The notes under the pieces are model-generated. The model saw nothing but the letters and a program-made list of their open reading frames with translations, was not told where the DNA came from and ran no database searches. Positions 11,905 through 24,900 of a stretch of DNA of 64,000 nt are shown here, piece after piece. The stretch comes from Apostichopus japonicus. Lineage: Eukaryota > Echinodermata > Holothuroidea > Aspidochirotida > Stichopodidae. The stretch is from NCBI RefSeq assembly GCF_037975245.1, contig NC_092568.1, forward strand, positions 5,153,501 through 5,217,500, written 5' to 3'. The translations under genes and the position numbers were made by a program. Within the stretch, counting starts at the first letter, position 1. Each line of letters opens with the position of its first letter.

Positions 11905-12563
11905 ATCAACGAGGTAAATGAATCTGGAGGATTCATGTCAATTGGGTGCGCGCGTACCATGTATGGAGGGTCATGTGATGTGTTCCAGGGTGGTACTATA
12001 CTGATATTTCTCTGTAGCAGTTCGAGAACAGTGTTAGTGACTTCGTGAAAGATTGGTCGGTTCGGACATGGGAAATAACGGCATAAGAAGGTACTGGTAC
12101 TTCAGGCCTACGAAATAGTGCTAATATGCTAACGTTCAACCTTATTCTCTTGAATGAAGGCAGGCTTTCTACATAATCTTACTTATTAATACAGCTCTAG
12201 GGCACGCTTTGTCTCATATGGCCTAACGTTTTAATACACGCTATAAGTTAATGTAGAAATGGGAAATGTTTAGTTCAGTGCAACCACGGAATTCTCCATG
12301 GAACAGAGCCTAATGCTGCTCGACGGGAATATAGCTATCACGTTAGGCTACAGGCACGGTTATTGCTAGGTAACGGGTGTCGTCTGCTGCTCTAAGCACG
12401 CAAACACATTTACGTACTAGTTGGGTGAAATAATCATGCGTAATAGGGAGAGTAGTATATTAGTACCACCCTGGAACACATCACATGACCCTCCATACAT
12501 GGTACGCGCGTACGCCCGTATTTACTGTGTGATAGTTTCTCCAGATTCATTTACCTCGTTGAT
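11905..12563. mobile_element. Foldback element with about 100-bp inverted arms, innermost layer
   Basis: The arms at 11905-12003 and 12455-12563 are inverted copies. They share ATCAACGAGGTAAATGAATC at the outside and a stretch of about 45 bp, including GGAGGGTCATGTGATGTG, at the inside. The middle 450 bp is unique. No open frame of note. It resembles a MITE with long arms. Confidence 0.8.
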
Positions 12564-13241
12564 ATGAATACTATGAGGGTGCATATATGTACTATATCAA
12601 TACCGTGGGCTCAATAATACATCTTGTTGTTATAGGGCCAATGAAGCCTACAGTCAACTATTTTTGCTTTATAAAGACGCTTTATTTGAAAAGATCGCAC
12701 TGCGTGTATGGTAGGCGAGAAATGAAGCTAAAAAAGAGCCGTACATTAATGAAGATGCATAAATGTAGGCATGAAAATATTCTTATCCCTGGCATTTGGT
12801 GGGGGGGGGGGGATATGGTGCATTACATCCCCTCCACCCATTTTCATGGGGGGATATATCCCCCCTCCACCCAGGATCGCCGCCCATGGCCATATGTGAT
12901 CCATTTTTCGACCTTAATAATAAGCAACATTTCCAGTAAATATGGACACAAAATGCACAATTTAGTATGGCTGGCATGTCATTGGCATGTTAGTGTTTAT
13001 AGTGATAATACAAACACAATTACCATCTATGTTTCTAAAACTATTTTGCCGCCGAACTTCGCCAGAACCTTTTTTTGGCAAACAAAAAATAAAGCATACG
13101 GGAGGGGGGGGGGGGTTGAGCGATCACCGACATCTCACATAAAGGTCGTCATCAATTGTTTTTTTTTTTTTTTTTTTTTTTTTGGTGACGGCCAATAGGG
13201 GGGGCGCGCGCCTGTTGCGCCCCCCCCTGGATACGCCCATG

Positions 13242-15238
13242 TTACCCTATAGTCAACACTCCTTTATAGAAATTTATACAGGAAGACAGTTTTCGACCAC
13301 TGTTTGATGTGCTCGGGTTACAAGTTTGTTTGGAGTGCAAAACTTATACGAAATAGTGTATCCCCAATTCTGTGGTCATACCGTAGCTGAGACCCATTTT
13401 TCTTTCAGTTTAGCTGTTACGACTTTCTCTGTAACTTACGGCAGTGCAGACTACCGTCTAATAAAATGGTAGGTTTCTACAAAGGCTACAGGCTAATGAC
13501 AGTTTGACTAAATCAAACAAACAACATTACAAAAAGTATCTTACAGAATCGATGGAACTAGTTCATAATAATAAAAGGTGCACCAGACTGCAGTCAAACA
13601 ACAGTTAAAGAATGGCTACACATCATGGGTGGCATGTCATTCTACTTTGACGAGGATCCTACAGGTGGAGATCGGAGTGTGGTGGTCCCCCTGCCCCTGT
13701 CAACCAGAACACCATAGCGACCTTGCGTGTACACCTATAACTGAGAAACATATATTACATAGGCTATAAATATGTATCAGGATCTGAACCATTTTCGGGT
13801 CCAATTCTGGGAGCGTACATGGTTGAGTAGGCTTCAACGGCCCCAAGACCAATGATCTTCTCTTGTTTAAAATTCAGGGACCCGACCTTCTGAATGGCGG
13901 GAAAACGGGCCCTATATCTGCCTGATCATTTCATACAATTTGGATTGAGAGAAAGCAGCAATTAATTCAGTGATACCCGGAAAAAAATACATTGCATATA
14001 TATGATCTTGAGCATTACAAGTAGAAATATATTAGATATCCCCAGGGTTGTCGAAGAAATCATCGGGGTGCATGAGACCAGAAAGGGAAATAGATATTGA
14101 TTTGAGCGATGCACTTCGGAGCCGGTAATGGCGCATTAAACGAGGCTGAGCTTTTATGCTTTGCAGTAATATTCGTTTTCTCTTGCAGTAGTTTTTAAGC
14201 ACAAATGTATATATACGCATGTCATAGATAAAGCCTTGTATGGAAAATTACTTTGAACCTGATTGGAGTTAAGTAAGCCGCGCAGGCTTTCATGTACTTC
14301 ATGTTGTTCTCTTAGGCTTAGTGAATTTCAAGAACAAACTATACTCCGGCCTGCGTACATTTGATATATAAGCTACTCTTAAATTTCTTTGACTTTAATG
14401 TCTTTCTTTTAATGCAGGTATATAGCCCCCCCCCCTCCCTACCGTTCGTACACCGCTGATTACTTTATTTGGAAAGGGAAGGTCCATATGATTGGGGGAA
14501 GGGGGGGGGGCTCTGTAAGTTAAAGACAATTCAGCCTCTCTTGTTTTTTATGAAGAAAAAACCTTACCGCCGGTTGCAAAGGCTTATCTTGTACGATGAT
14601 TTGATGTGTCTATAATTAGGCTATATAGTTTGCACCATTTCTGTGGTTGATATTTCCAATAGAATTTATAATTAAGTTTATAGGTTATAAAAGTAAAATT
14701 GGGATAAATGTGACCAAACGGGTAGTTTTGTTTTTCTGAAAAGAAACACATTTATTTTTATCTTTAATTTGGCAATTTGGGTAGTAGACTGGGAATCGAG
14801 GGGATAAACTGGTCCGATAGTGGGCCATATAATGGGCTGGAGGGTACCGCCCTCACCCCTCAGTACGTTAATTAAATCAGGTCATAATAGGCCAACCAGG
14901 GAGCTGCTCCATTCTAGTCCGACAATATACTAAAGACAAGTCGTAACGTGAGCTTACTTGTGAATACCTATTGCAAACCCGTGTCTTGTACTTCCTTGTA
15001 AGTATACAATGTGTATATATGTAAATTATCATTCTGAATAGGATAGCGAGAGCAAATATTAGCAGTTGTAACTTGCAATGAACTTCACAATTGTGAGGGC
15101 ACTATTCTCATCTTTTCATGACTTTCTTCTAAGCATTTCTCTCCGCCACAGTCATGACTGAAGATATAATACTCTAGAGTCCCCATAATCTGAACAGAAT
15201 TGTTTTGGAACAGTCCTCCGTATACGGGAAACCACACC
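13242..15238. other. Upstream intergenic region of SRF
   Basis: I see no gene here. There are C- and G-runs near 14428 and 14500, and an imperfect CArG-like site (CC, seven A/T, GG) at 14825-14835. This region may hold distal SRF control elements. Nothing else is supported. Confidence 0.4.
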
Positions 15239-15248
15239 CCTTATAAGG
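15239..15248. promoter_or_regulatory. CArG box 1 (CCTTATAAGG), candidate SRF autoregulatory site
   Basis: A perfect, palindromic CC(A/T)6GG site 399 bp upstream of the SRF start codon. A CCACACCCC (KLF/Sp-type CACCC box) overlaps its left edge at 15232-15240. Vertebrate SRF promoters carry paired CArG boxes bound by SRF itself. The same use here is inferred. Confidence 0.7.
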
Positions 15249-15261
15249 TCTTTCGCTGACG

Positions 15262-15271
15262 CCATATTTGG
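15262..15271. promoter_or_regulatory. CArG box 2 (CCATATTTGG), candidate SRF autoregulatory site
   Basis: A second perfect CArG box 23 bp (centre to centre) from the first. An ETS-type GGAA on the minus strand (AAAGGAAATG) lies about 10 bp downstream at 15279-15288, a layout like serum response elements that recruit ternary complex factors. Confidence 0.7.
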
Positions 15272-15646
15272 TCATGTCATTTCCTTTCTGGCGTTACTGA
15301 GCCACTTCACCCAAAATAATTTGTACGATAATTACTCCGCATTCTTATTGCTCTCAACCTTCTTCTTTATTCAGAGATATATCGAGCTCACACTTAACAC
15401 GAAAATCAAAATATTCTTCTCGATTGATGAATGTCTACAATATGTCTATAATAAAGCAAATTTGGAACAAAACGCAAAAAAACTATTTTATCTTCGTGTA
15501 TATATATTAAGTTACAAGGCATTGCCATATGAAGAAGGAGGAAGTCTGCTTATGGAAGTTGAAATTGGTGCGGGCAAAATAAAAACATTTAGTTCTCATT
15601 CGCATGCTGCTGCTAACTTCTTTCGGACTCACTGATAAAGCGAAAC
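15272..15646 (+). other. Probable SRF core promoter and 5' UTR
   Basis: No TATA box is obvious, so the start of transcription is unknown. An in-frame TAA at 15614-15616 precedes the SRF ATG with no ATG between. A 104-codon open frame at 15321-15635, in another frame, ends 11 bp before the ATG. It has no recognisable domain and would be an upstream ORF if transcribed. Confidence 0.5.
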
Positions 15647-15961
15647 ATGTCAGCAGCTAAGTATATGATGGCTCATGGAGGAGTAGAAAATGGAAACGTT
15701 GAAACCAAATATTCTCAAGCGAACCTAAATGTTCGATCCGGAGCAGTTTTGCACAGTGAAATGCAGTTGGATAAAGATGTAGCTAACGGTGCAGAGAGTC
15801 ACAGTCCAACGGGGGTTTCCCCGTATGAACACAACGATGGACCTCCTGCAAAGAAACAGAAGAAAACCAAAGGCAGGGTCAAGATTAAAATGGAGTTTAT
15901 TGATAACAAACTTCGCCGATACACCACTTTCAGCAAACGCAAGACTGGTATCATGAAGAAG
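15647..15961 (+). CDS. SRF: SRF exon 1: N-terminus and first half of the MADS box
   Basis: 105 codons, phase 0, donor AAG then GTTAAT. It starts MSAAKYMMAHGG and ends TGIMKK. The N-terminus lacks the long Gly/Ala-rich tracts of vertebrate SRF. The intron falls between MKK and AYEL of the MADS box. Confidence 0.96.
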
Positions 15962-18900
15962 GTTAATATTTCATATTCATGCACTTATTCCCCACGTTAG
16001 GCTATGCCAGCCTAGGTCTAACACTGCGCCTAGCCAGTGGCAGTATATGATTATGTTGGGACTAGACTAGGCCTATCCTACTTTCCTAGGAAACAAGGAA
16101 TGCACATACTCACAGCTAGGTTTAAATGTAGACTGTATGTATAACATAGACGTAACGTTGGGAATCTCAGTAGGTGTAAGAGTCGAAAGTATAGAGTTTC
16201 ATTTTTAGCAGATCTACCTGTTATTTGTTAATGTTTGTTATCGGCTTAGGCCAAAGCTACCTTTTTTAGCTGGTTTTGGGCAACATGATATATTTATTCA
16301 TGATGTAGGCCTATGGTAACTTAACTTTGATGGCCCCTAACTTTGCTCACTGTAGTACATATTTGACTGCACTGACAGATATTGCGAATTTGCCGTGTGT
16401 GACAGTAAAATTGTAACCCCCTGTTCAAACAAAATTTATTCCCCACAACCTAAACGAAGACGACTAAAATGTATACAGAGCAAGAACGAGACATCAAGTC
16501 TGTATTCCCATGCACTTCCAGAATGATTCCACCCACAAACCAAAATGATACGATAAAATTAAATCAATTTGTGAAGTTTTCCTTGCTTTGACTGTTCTGA
16601 CGCAAGCACTTCACAAGTTTCAATCTATTTCATTCGGATGGTATTTGATCAATTGGTCAAATCACACAGAACGTGAAAGATGAAACTAGTCTACAAAATA
16701 AAATCAAAGAGATAATCATTATGTTTATCCTTGAAACAGTTGTATTCTTACAATAACAAATTTACTGTAACATACCAAGGCACACATCAAATTTCAAATT
16801 CCAATATTGTCAGGTGTATTGAGTTTTTAAGTTTGACTTCGTGCTACAATGACCCCAGAACTGTTACAGTTCAAATATTCAACGGTAATTAAAATAAACA
16901 GTAGTACAGTAAACATGCTGTTGACAAAAACTTTGTAATCATGGGCTTGGTATGGTGATGGTCTGCACAAAGTTGCTTGACATCTTGGGAATAAAGTTGA
17001 TGGTTAAAAAAACAACCTGAGTGAAGCCCTCAACTAAAAAGGCATTTTTACTTTCTGGTCATTTGCCCACCACATTTAGTGACCATGAGTTACATTGGGA
17101 GACCCATTATGATGACAGTAGGAGAAAGCTTAAAATGGGATTTGTGCACAAGATAGCTTACCCCTTGGCGATTGCATCTCCTCTGACTACTTGAGCAGTA
17201 ATATGAGAAGTCAGTTTATATTCCTATGTTATATTCACAGGTTTTATTCCCTAATATCCTCTAACTTCCTAATTCAAATAACAAGTATATATAATTTTTT
17301 CATAGTGAATGTTATTTGATAAAATGTTGACACAGAGTGGGCCAGTCATGATCCTCAATAAAGAAGACAAAGCAGATTCTTGGTTGTATGTAGATAAAAT
17401 ACCAATTTAATAACTATTTTGTACCCTTATCATGGTTAATACAAACAGCACTGAATGGCTCCTAAGCTGAACTTTAATGTTCATTTTCTCCATTAATATG
17501 CTCATAAATTTATGATTTGTGTTCAACCTCTCTCTCTCTTCACCCCTCCCCCCCCCCATATCCCTCCCTTCACCTCCAAGGACAGCTATTTTTTATTTTT
17601 TGGAAAGTTGTTAAACTATGTGTACAGTGGTGCCAACTTTATGGTGATAAATGTTCACATGGTACATGTCTGTTCACTTCTGTGCAACATATTGGAATAG
17701 ACACTGGACACTGAAAATTCTTCCAGTGAAACTAGAATCATATCCTTCAAGTTTCAGACTTGTAGAAATTACAATATATATAAATCTATAAGCTCTGATA
17801 ATTCTTTAAATAAAATATGTGTACTTGTCAAAGTTTTCATTGCTTATTTAAGATTTATATTGATTGTAAGCTATTGCTGTGATTAGTTAGCTCTGGTGAC
17901 AATATGATAATTTTTGGTGTACGGTAAGTTGTTTTTTTCTCTCGAAATTACAGCTTATAGAAAAGTCAACAATGGTTGTCAGATACTGTTTAAACTTAAC
18001 ATACTGGTAAATGCAGTTCTGCATGTGAAATATAATGTTTTTGTTGTTTTTGTTTTTTTTATTTTTATCTCAATACATTACATGTATAGAGATATTGTAA
18101 CAGTAAGTGGGACTCTCTCCTCTCTTAAAAATTTTTCAGCGTCTTCATATAAAGTTCTTTTTCTCTGGAATTTTCAGAGCAAGCATATATCATATAGGCC
18201 AACAAAAGTTACCATTTTTTATTCGAGAATTTTATCTCATTCTATGACTTCTTCACCGATTTATGTCCAAATCGGGCCAATTTGGTCTGAAATCCAGTTT
18301 AAACAACCCATTTTTGCACACGCTCCAAAACTTATGTTTTATGAAAGAGAATAGAATAGAATTGTCTGTCAACAGTGGTATCGTCTAAGATAGGGTCCTA
18401 TGTATTATATATTTTATTAACATTTTAAACTTTCATTAGTTGTTTACAGGTAGGTATTAATAAGAATTTTACCAGCTGTATATGACATTTTATGGCTTTT
18501 ATTTGCTTTATTTGATGTTTAAATGATTTTTCTTTCTTAAAACAACACTGAGCTGCCGCCCCTACTTTTAGTAAAAAGGTCCGTTTTTGATGATTAAGCT
18601 CCGCCCCCAAGTCTGTTTTGTAGCAGATTGGCTATGACTCATGGCAGCTACATGTTAGATATACGAAAATGGCTACCCTCGCGACCAATTTTTGTATTGT
18701 AGTTAGGTACGCCAGGTGTAGTGTATTGCATGCTAATTACATATAAGTGCATTTTATATCAGGCCTTCGTTTTTGTAACCTCCATTTAAGGATAGTACTG
18801 GTGTTCAGGTAGCTTTTCAGAGCAAGGGCCATGATAAGTTTGTTTGATTGCCCTTCATGTATTTTGTATAATTACGTATACACATTCTTGTATTTCTGAA

Positions 18901-21900
18901 GGCTACTTACTGTAGGCCTAGTGCATTTAAAACAATATATATATAGGCCTAGCCTAGGCCCCCTAGGTCTATTAGGCTTTCAGTGATAGCCACATTAGCA
19001 TTGTACTGGTGTTTAGACAGCTCTTCCTAGGAAGGACCAGGGTAAGTTTGTTGATGGGTACGTATAAAAGAGGAGCCGGCCATAGCATCACAACTTTTAT
19101 AAGACTATACAAATTGTATAAGGTTATGTTTTATTTATAAGGATATAAGATGTATAAGGTTATAAGAAGTATGTTTAGCTTTCTTTTGAACCTGTAATGT
19201 TTGACATCAAATGTACAAAGAATTAAAATAAAATAACAAAATGGAGAGGAACTGAGGTGGCTATTAGGGGAGGAAGAGGCCACCCATCACTTGCATATAA
19301 AAACTTGTAATCTTCTTTTACATTATTTTTCCAAGTCATAAATCCATGAAATCTTCATGTCAGAAAACTTGAGATGGAAAAACGTGGGTTGTTTTGATAT
19401 CTAGAAGTGGACACAGTTTTGATGGTAGTCACCACTGCAGTCTACAGTATCATACAGTAGGTCAATAGGCCTAGCTCTCAAGGCAGGCATCAAGAATCTG
19501 GTCGAGTTGTTCGCCTCTTCTTATTTGGCCGTTGTCATTGACGTCAAACTATATGACCAAAAAGTCCAACAGAGACTGACCCAAGATGAAGGATACCACA
19601 TAAAAAACAAGTTCTTAAATATTCTATGACATTACTAAACCTTGCAACGTCGTTCTTTCGACTAACAGGCAATGAGCGCTAAAGGCAAGACTAGCAGGAT
19701 AAAGTGTAACCTGCAGAGACTATTCGTGGCAAAGTAGCAAAAATGCAAGTTATATATTTGTTGTACCATGATTGATAATTGTAGAGACAGAGCAAAGATT
19801 TGAAATTAGGAATCAAAATTAAAACTTCCAGTATTGAGATACTGCGTCATTGATGCTCTTGTTGTTATTCTTTACTGTACCACATCTCCCAAATTATGGA
19901 AAGAAACATGAAATAGAAGAAGAAAAGAAAGGAGGTAATAAAACACCAAAAAGCAGAAAAAAGCAAGAACATTGTGGTGTAGAGTCATATTGTGTCTGTT
20001 TCATTTGCTGAGGTAGTTGTTTCCAAGGAATCTGAAGTCACTTAGAACAAGCATAAAACACACAAGGATTTTATATTCATCTGAAAATACAACCTAAATT
20101 AGTTTGAATAATTTCTTTTCTGGTGTTTCTCACTATTTCCTACCTTCATCTGGCATATAATGCTTGACTAAGGTAAAGTGCAGACCCTACGACATAGCCT
20201 CTGACATACTGTAAGCACTGTTGTTCTTGTTCAACTGATTTATGAATATCATTTCCCTTTAAGTGATCATATAAATACATTAATCTACTTATGTTGCATA
20301 TTAATCCCCCATTGTTTCATGGATAAGTTTTAATAGATTGCTAAATGAAATCCTCCCGAAGGTAACACATTCTAGGGCGCTACCTAAGATGCCTTGTTTC
20401 TTAAAGTATCGTTCACTGCTCAGTCGAGTATGATCGGTCTGCGGAGCTGCTTGTAATTCACAAGAAGCAAATTAATTGACAGGCTTTGACATGTTTGTGT
20501 GGTATATGAGATGTAAGACATGATCTGAGTGGTCATGAACCAGTTTGGCTGGCCAGGATTGGATTTTATGAGATAATTACCTTCTCTCTTTAATCTTTGT
20601 TTGAAGTAATCATGGAAGGTATTTTTCTTCAGGTTTGATTTAATTGGTGCAATGACCTCTGTACTTATTGCAAATTGCAGGAGACTAATACTGCAATCAA
20701 TCTTAGATTCGGATCTGAATGGCTATAGAACCGCATGTCAATAATTTGCTCCTCTTGAAAGCAGTAAAATACAAGCAAATGTCCAGCGTCCGAGGGCGAG
20801 ATTTCCCCCTCTTTCACACAACACTTACTACATAGCAAGTTGGTTGGGAGGCAATTGTTTTCTGTGATAAGATGAGCTTGTGTAGAAAATGCTATATGTG
20901 AAGATTAATTGCCAGTTATCCAATATTGATGACATTTACATAGGAAAATGGTTTACTGTTCATTCCCATCATCTTCTTGATCAAATGACACATAAAGACA
21001 ATCTGCTTTTCATGCCTGAAAACAAATTCTATAATACCAAAGTAACTTGTGTACTTTACAAATAATTAAAGTATTTATTTAGCACTCAAAACCAACATGT
21101 AAATGAACAGGAGACAATACATATTACAGTAAATCTAACATTACAGTAGTACCACAAAAGATTCAATCAGTTTCAAGAAGCTCAAAAATTTGTAAACTTT
21201 GTAACGTGTGTACGGTATGCCTTTTTATATTGAGCCATTGACATGCACCGACACACAACATTTCCCAGTCGTACAGTTTGTAAAGAAGACTGCACAATCA
21301 AACGTTTCAGCCAAGTATTCACATTATTTAGGGACAATATTGCTCAGAATCCTATTTGTCAGTAAACATAGTGCACATGGGCATGGATGCTCCTACCCAT
21401 AGACTTACTTATTAGTGTTGTTGGACATATCAGAATTCAATGTATACAGTTGTGCCTTTAAAACTTGAGAATTATCGATGCATCATCACAGGCAATGCGT
21501 GGTTAGTGTCTTTAAACTTAGCAAATAGATTGTCTACCCTTAAAAGTTTATAAATAGAATATAGTTGATCACTGTTTTGAAGCAATTGTCCAGACAGCCC
21601 AAATGATTTCTCAGGCCTCTATTTGCAGAGTCCTGTTTCAAAAGAAGGGGGAAACATCCGCCCCCCACCCGCCGTTCTAGCTATATTGCAGTGTAACCGT
21701 AGGTTGGGTATATGGACGCAGGGTGAATCTGTGTCATCACAACAATTTTTGTTCCCATTTGAAAGTTTCTGAGATTGAGGTTAGTTTCCATGGTAATTTT
21801 CTCTAAACCTGAAATGAAGGGGGTACCTGTACAATATGCTTTTGTGAAATGTTCTTGCAATATAAATATGTCAAACCTCAGGCCTATTCTTGTAACACAA

Positions 21901-24900
21901 TTTACTGGAGGAAGAAAAGGATGTGGTATTTGGGTAATTAGTGTAACATTATCATTTGATTAATTGACATCCCGAGGGTTTTTGTCTTTATGCATCCTTG
22001 CTACAGGCGTATGAATTATCAACACTGACTGGCACTCAGGTCATGCTGTTAGTCGCCAGCGAAACTGGTCATGTTTACACGTTTGCTACTCGGAAACTGC
22101 AGCCTATGATCACAAGTGAGAGTGGAAAAGCTCTCATTCAGACCTGCCTGAACTCTCCAGATTTACCCGGTGAGAACCAGTCTCGGAGAAGTCCAGACCA
22201 GAGGATGTGTGCCACCGGGTTTGAGGAGACCGAGCTGTCCTACTCTGTGTCAGAAGAAGACGAAAAGGTAGGTGACCGATTCAAGATGGTCAAGAAAACT
22301 GAACGAAAGTTCTAGAGATTGTAGTATTACTGGCACCGTGTCTCGGACAAAATACTTGTTTCTGAATAAAGTGTTCTGAAGTGAGGCATAATTAGGTCAG
22401 TATCCTCGAAAAACATGGTAATAACCAAACCTTTCATCGGTCCTTGTAATTCCAATGGTGACTTCATGTAAAAGAGCCAATCAATTTCTTTCCGTTTACA
22501 TTCAGTCACAGATTTGAAGTTAGAAGCAATTAAATCATTTTAGGTCTTTGAGAGAATGTGTATGAAGATTGAAACAGAGAATCCTGCAAAATTATCACGA
22601 ATTGAGTTTTTGTGATTCTTAAAATGTAAGCGGAACTGAGAGCCTGTTTTACCTACTTAATTGCCCTCTTTACAAAAAACACAGTGGAATATGTAAATTT
22701 ATGACATTGTTAGAATCACATCACCGGCATCAACAAAGACTTGGGACCCCTAAACAACTACCACTTCCACAAACATATGTAATCCGTTCTTCCTATTCTT
22801 TGCTCTTTATATCCGCTTCCTGTAAAGTCATAGTTTATTTGGTTCTAGTTCCATCAGTGCCACTCACACTAACATATCTAGCGTCATACTCTCATTGTGT
22901 TACATTTTGTGCTTTGATTCCACTGCCACGTATTGCTGAGGAACATCCCAGGGGGACCAAATATTCAAATTGATTTTCTAAAATAGTTCTCCTCATTTGT
23001 CAATTATGAGTCATATTTTACTTCTCCACATTTTTCAAATAATATTTACTTTTGGAGTATACATGGATTTTCTATATATAGGATGTTTATTACTGTACCA
23101 CTCCCATGTGACTGTGGTTGAACCATGGAGCAACTAATCCTACTGTACATGAATGTCTGGGTAATACAGTTGAACCCTGATACCCTCTGGGTGGTGTTGT
23201 TCAAGTTGTTTCTTATCCCTTATCATCATGCTCCGTTTCATTCACAACTTCTGTCATTTCCAGTGTGTTGTGTTGTTGCTGACCTCTCAGTAGTAAAGTC
23301 CCTGCCAGTACAGAAATTTGACCTTAGGCATGCCTCCCTTAAAACCACAAATTCCTTTTATGTCCAATGGCATTCCAAATTTGTGTCAGGAGGAGTGTGG
23401 CAGGCATCGAGTCACTGATGCACAGTTAGGACTGTAAAGCCTGTCAGAGGCTGGCTTATGACCATATTTGGAACAGAGGTCGTGTGGCTGGTTTAGATTT
23501 ATTGATAGTTGTGAACTGCCATTGTCTTCCTCGTTGTGGGCAAAATCAGGAGGGGGTGTAGGTACTAAATGGTCTTGTGGTTTTGTGGAGTAATGTTTCT
23601 TTGTTTCACAGATTTTAAGTTAAAAATCACTGAACATGTGACAATTTTTTTTTTTACAAGATAGTCCTAGGTAAAGGAGAGTAGTATTTCTATGTCAGTA
23701 ACAGCATGGAGGTAAAACTGTTTTTACCTCCATGGTTACAGTAAAAGTGGTGTCCACTAGGTGACCATGAAACTACATGTACCTTTATACATGTACTGTA
23801 TGGACAAAATTACATGTAAACTGTAGCCTTTATTTTGTTGTTTTTTGTTTGACATTTACTGATGAGAAACTCAGGAGGCCTAGAATTTTAGCCACTTGCT
23901 ATTAAAGAAAAATGTAATTACAGTACAGTGGCATTCTCTTGTATTACAGCACACAACAGTTAAATAATGCACAGGCTTATGGGAGCATCGTCAAATAGCC
24001 CAATAATATGCTGATAATACTGTAAGTAGTAATATGGATCTTCTGTAAGTGGGAACATGCCGATTCTTTGACTAACAATTGCTACCCCAATTATCATGCA
24101 TTTATAGTCTTTAATGTCTATCTGGAGCAAAAAATACAAGTGCTTATTTTTCTTCTAAATCTTTGGCTGCCATTTAATTGCTCTAGGTAGATCGCAAACC
24201 GTCATCAGACCAGCTATATCAAAGGAGTGATGATTTTATCATGGAAGGGGAAAAAAAAGCAATAAGTGTCCTCTCCAGTCCTGAGTACTAGCAAAGGTAC
24301 TCATGAATCCATAGGAAATAAGAAAATGTGTGAATAATTCAAGATATGGACAAAAAAGAAAGAAAGACAGAAATGTATTGAGTTCACTCCTCGCTTTAAT
24401 ACAAATTTGTCTCTCCACAATAACTACCATGTTCGGGACACCATGGTAACCTTTTAGCACAGTAACACACACGCAAATAAAATGTTCACCTTTGCAATCA
24501 GCTTCTCAGTAAATGCAGACATCATGACTGCTGGTAGAAAATTAATGTAAATATTCACAGTCTGAAAGACTATTATATAAGTATTTAAATCCTGCAGTTC
24601 TTCCCATGACCTCCAAATCATACAGTATGTAATGTATGCACAGTGAATTTCATCAGACTATGAGACATTGGCTTCAGGCAGAGTAGTTAACTGGAAGACA
24701 GAGCCTGTAAGTTGCATTGAATCTGACAGGATCTTGATTAAAAACATGATCTTGATTAAAACTTCATTTGTACTTTCATGAACTGAAAAGTAGAATCAGA
24801 AAGATTACAGTTTAGTTGGTACAAACAAAATGCAAGCTTTGGAATGGAGAAAGATTTCTAAACAGAAAGTTTCTAAACAGGAAGCAGAGGCAATATTCCC

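Larger units (their letters stand above)
11372..12896. mobile_element. Second layer of the nest, ends with CATGGGCGGCGATCC
   Basis: Inverted ends: CATATG and then CATGGGCGGCGATCC on the left, and the reverse complement on the right with a one-base length difference. G-rich runs with GGATAT follow on each side. The target duplication cannot be read because the inverted repeat runs to the outer edge. It may be a separate insertion or part of the outer element. Confidence 0.5.
11240..13241. mobile_element. hAT-like non-autonomous element (CAGG..GCGTATCCAGG ends), outer layer of a nest
   Basis: Left end CAGGGGCGTATCCAGG, right end CCTGGATACGCCCATG, so the termini are inverted repeats with two mismatches. 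TTACCC flanks both sides (11234-11239 and 13242-13247); a full 8-bp hAT duplication is not intact. Just inside the ends are G- and C-runs and GGGGCGC blocks. The same terminal sequence bounds 60065-62260, so this is a family. No transposase frame is seen. Two further inverted-repeat layers lie inside. Confidence 0.75.

Noticed and set aside
12587..13198. 203-codon open frame
   Set aside because: It crosses several transposon boundaries and a poly-T run; it is an accident of the nest at 11240-13241.
14825..14835. Third CArG-like site upstream of SRF
   Set aside because: Seven A/T bases between CC and GG, which does not fit the consensus.
15321..15635. 104-codon open frame just upstream of SRF
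   Set aside because: It is in another frame, of ordinary composition, without a domain. Kept only as a possible upstream ORF in the SRF 5' UTR.
17914..18354. 146-codon open frame in repeat copy A, with a matching frame in copy B (52543-53094)
   Set aside because: The shared part lies wholly in the 1.8-kb repeat, many differences between copies change amino acids, the upstream parts are unrelated, and no domain is recognisable. Similarity reflects the repeat, not a gene.
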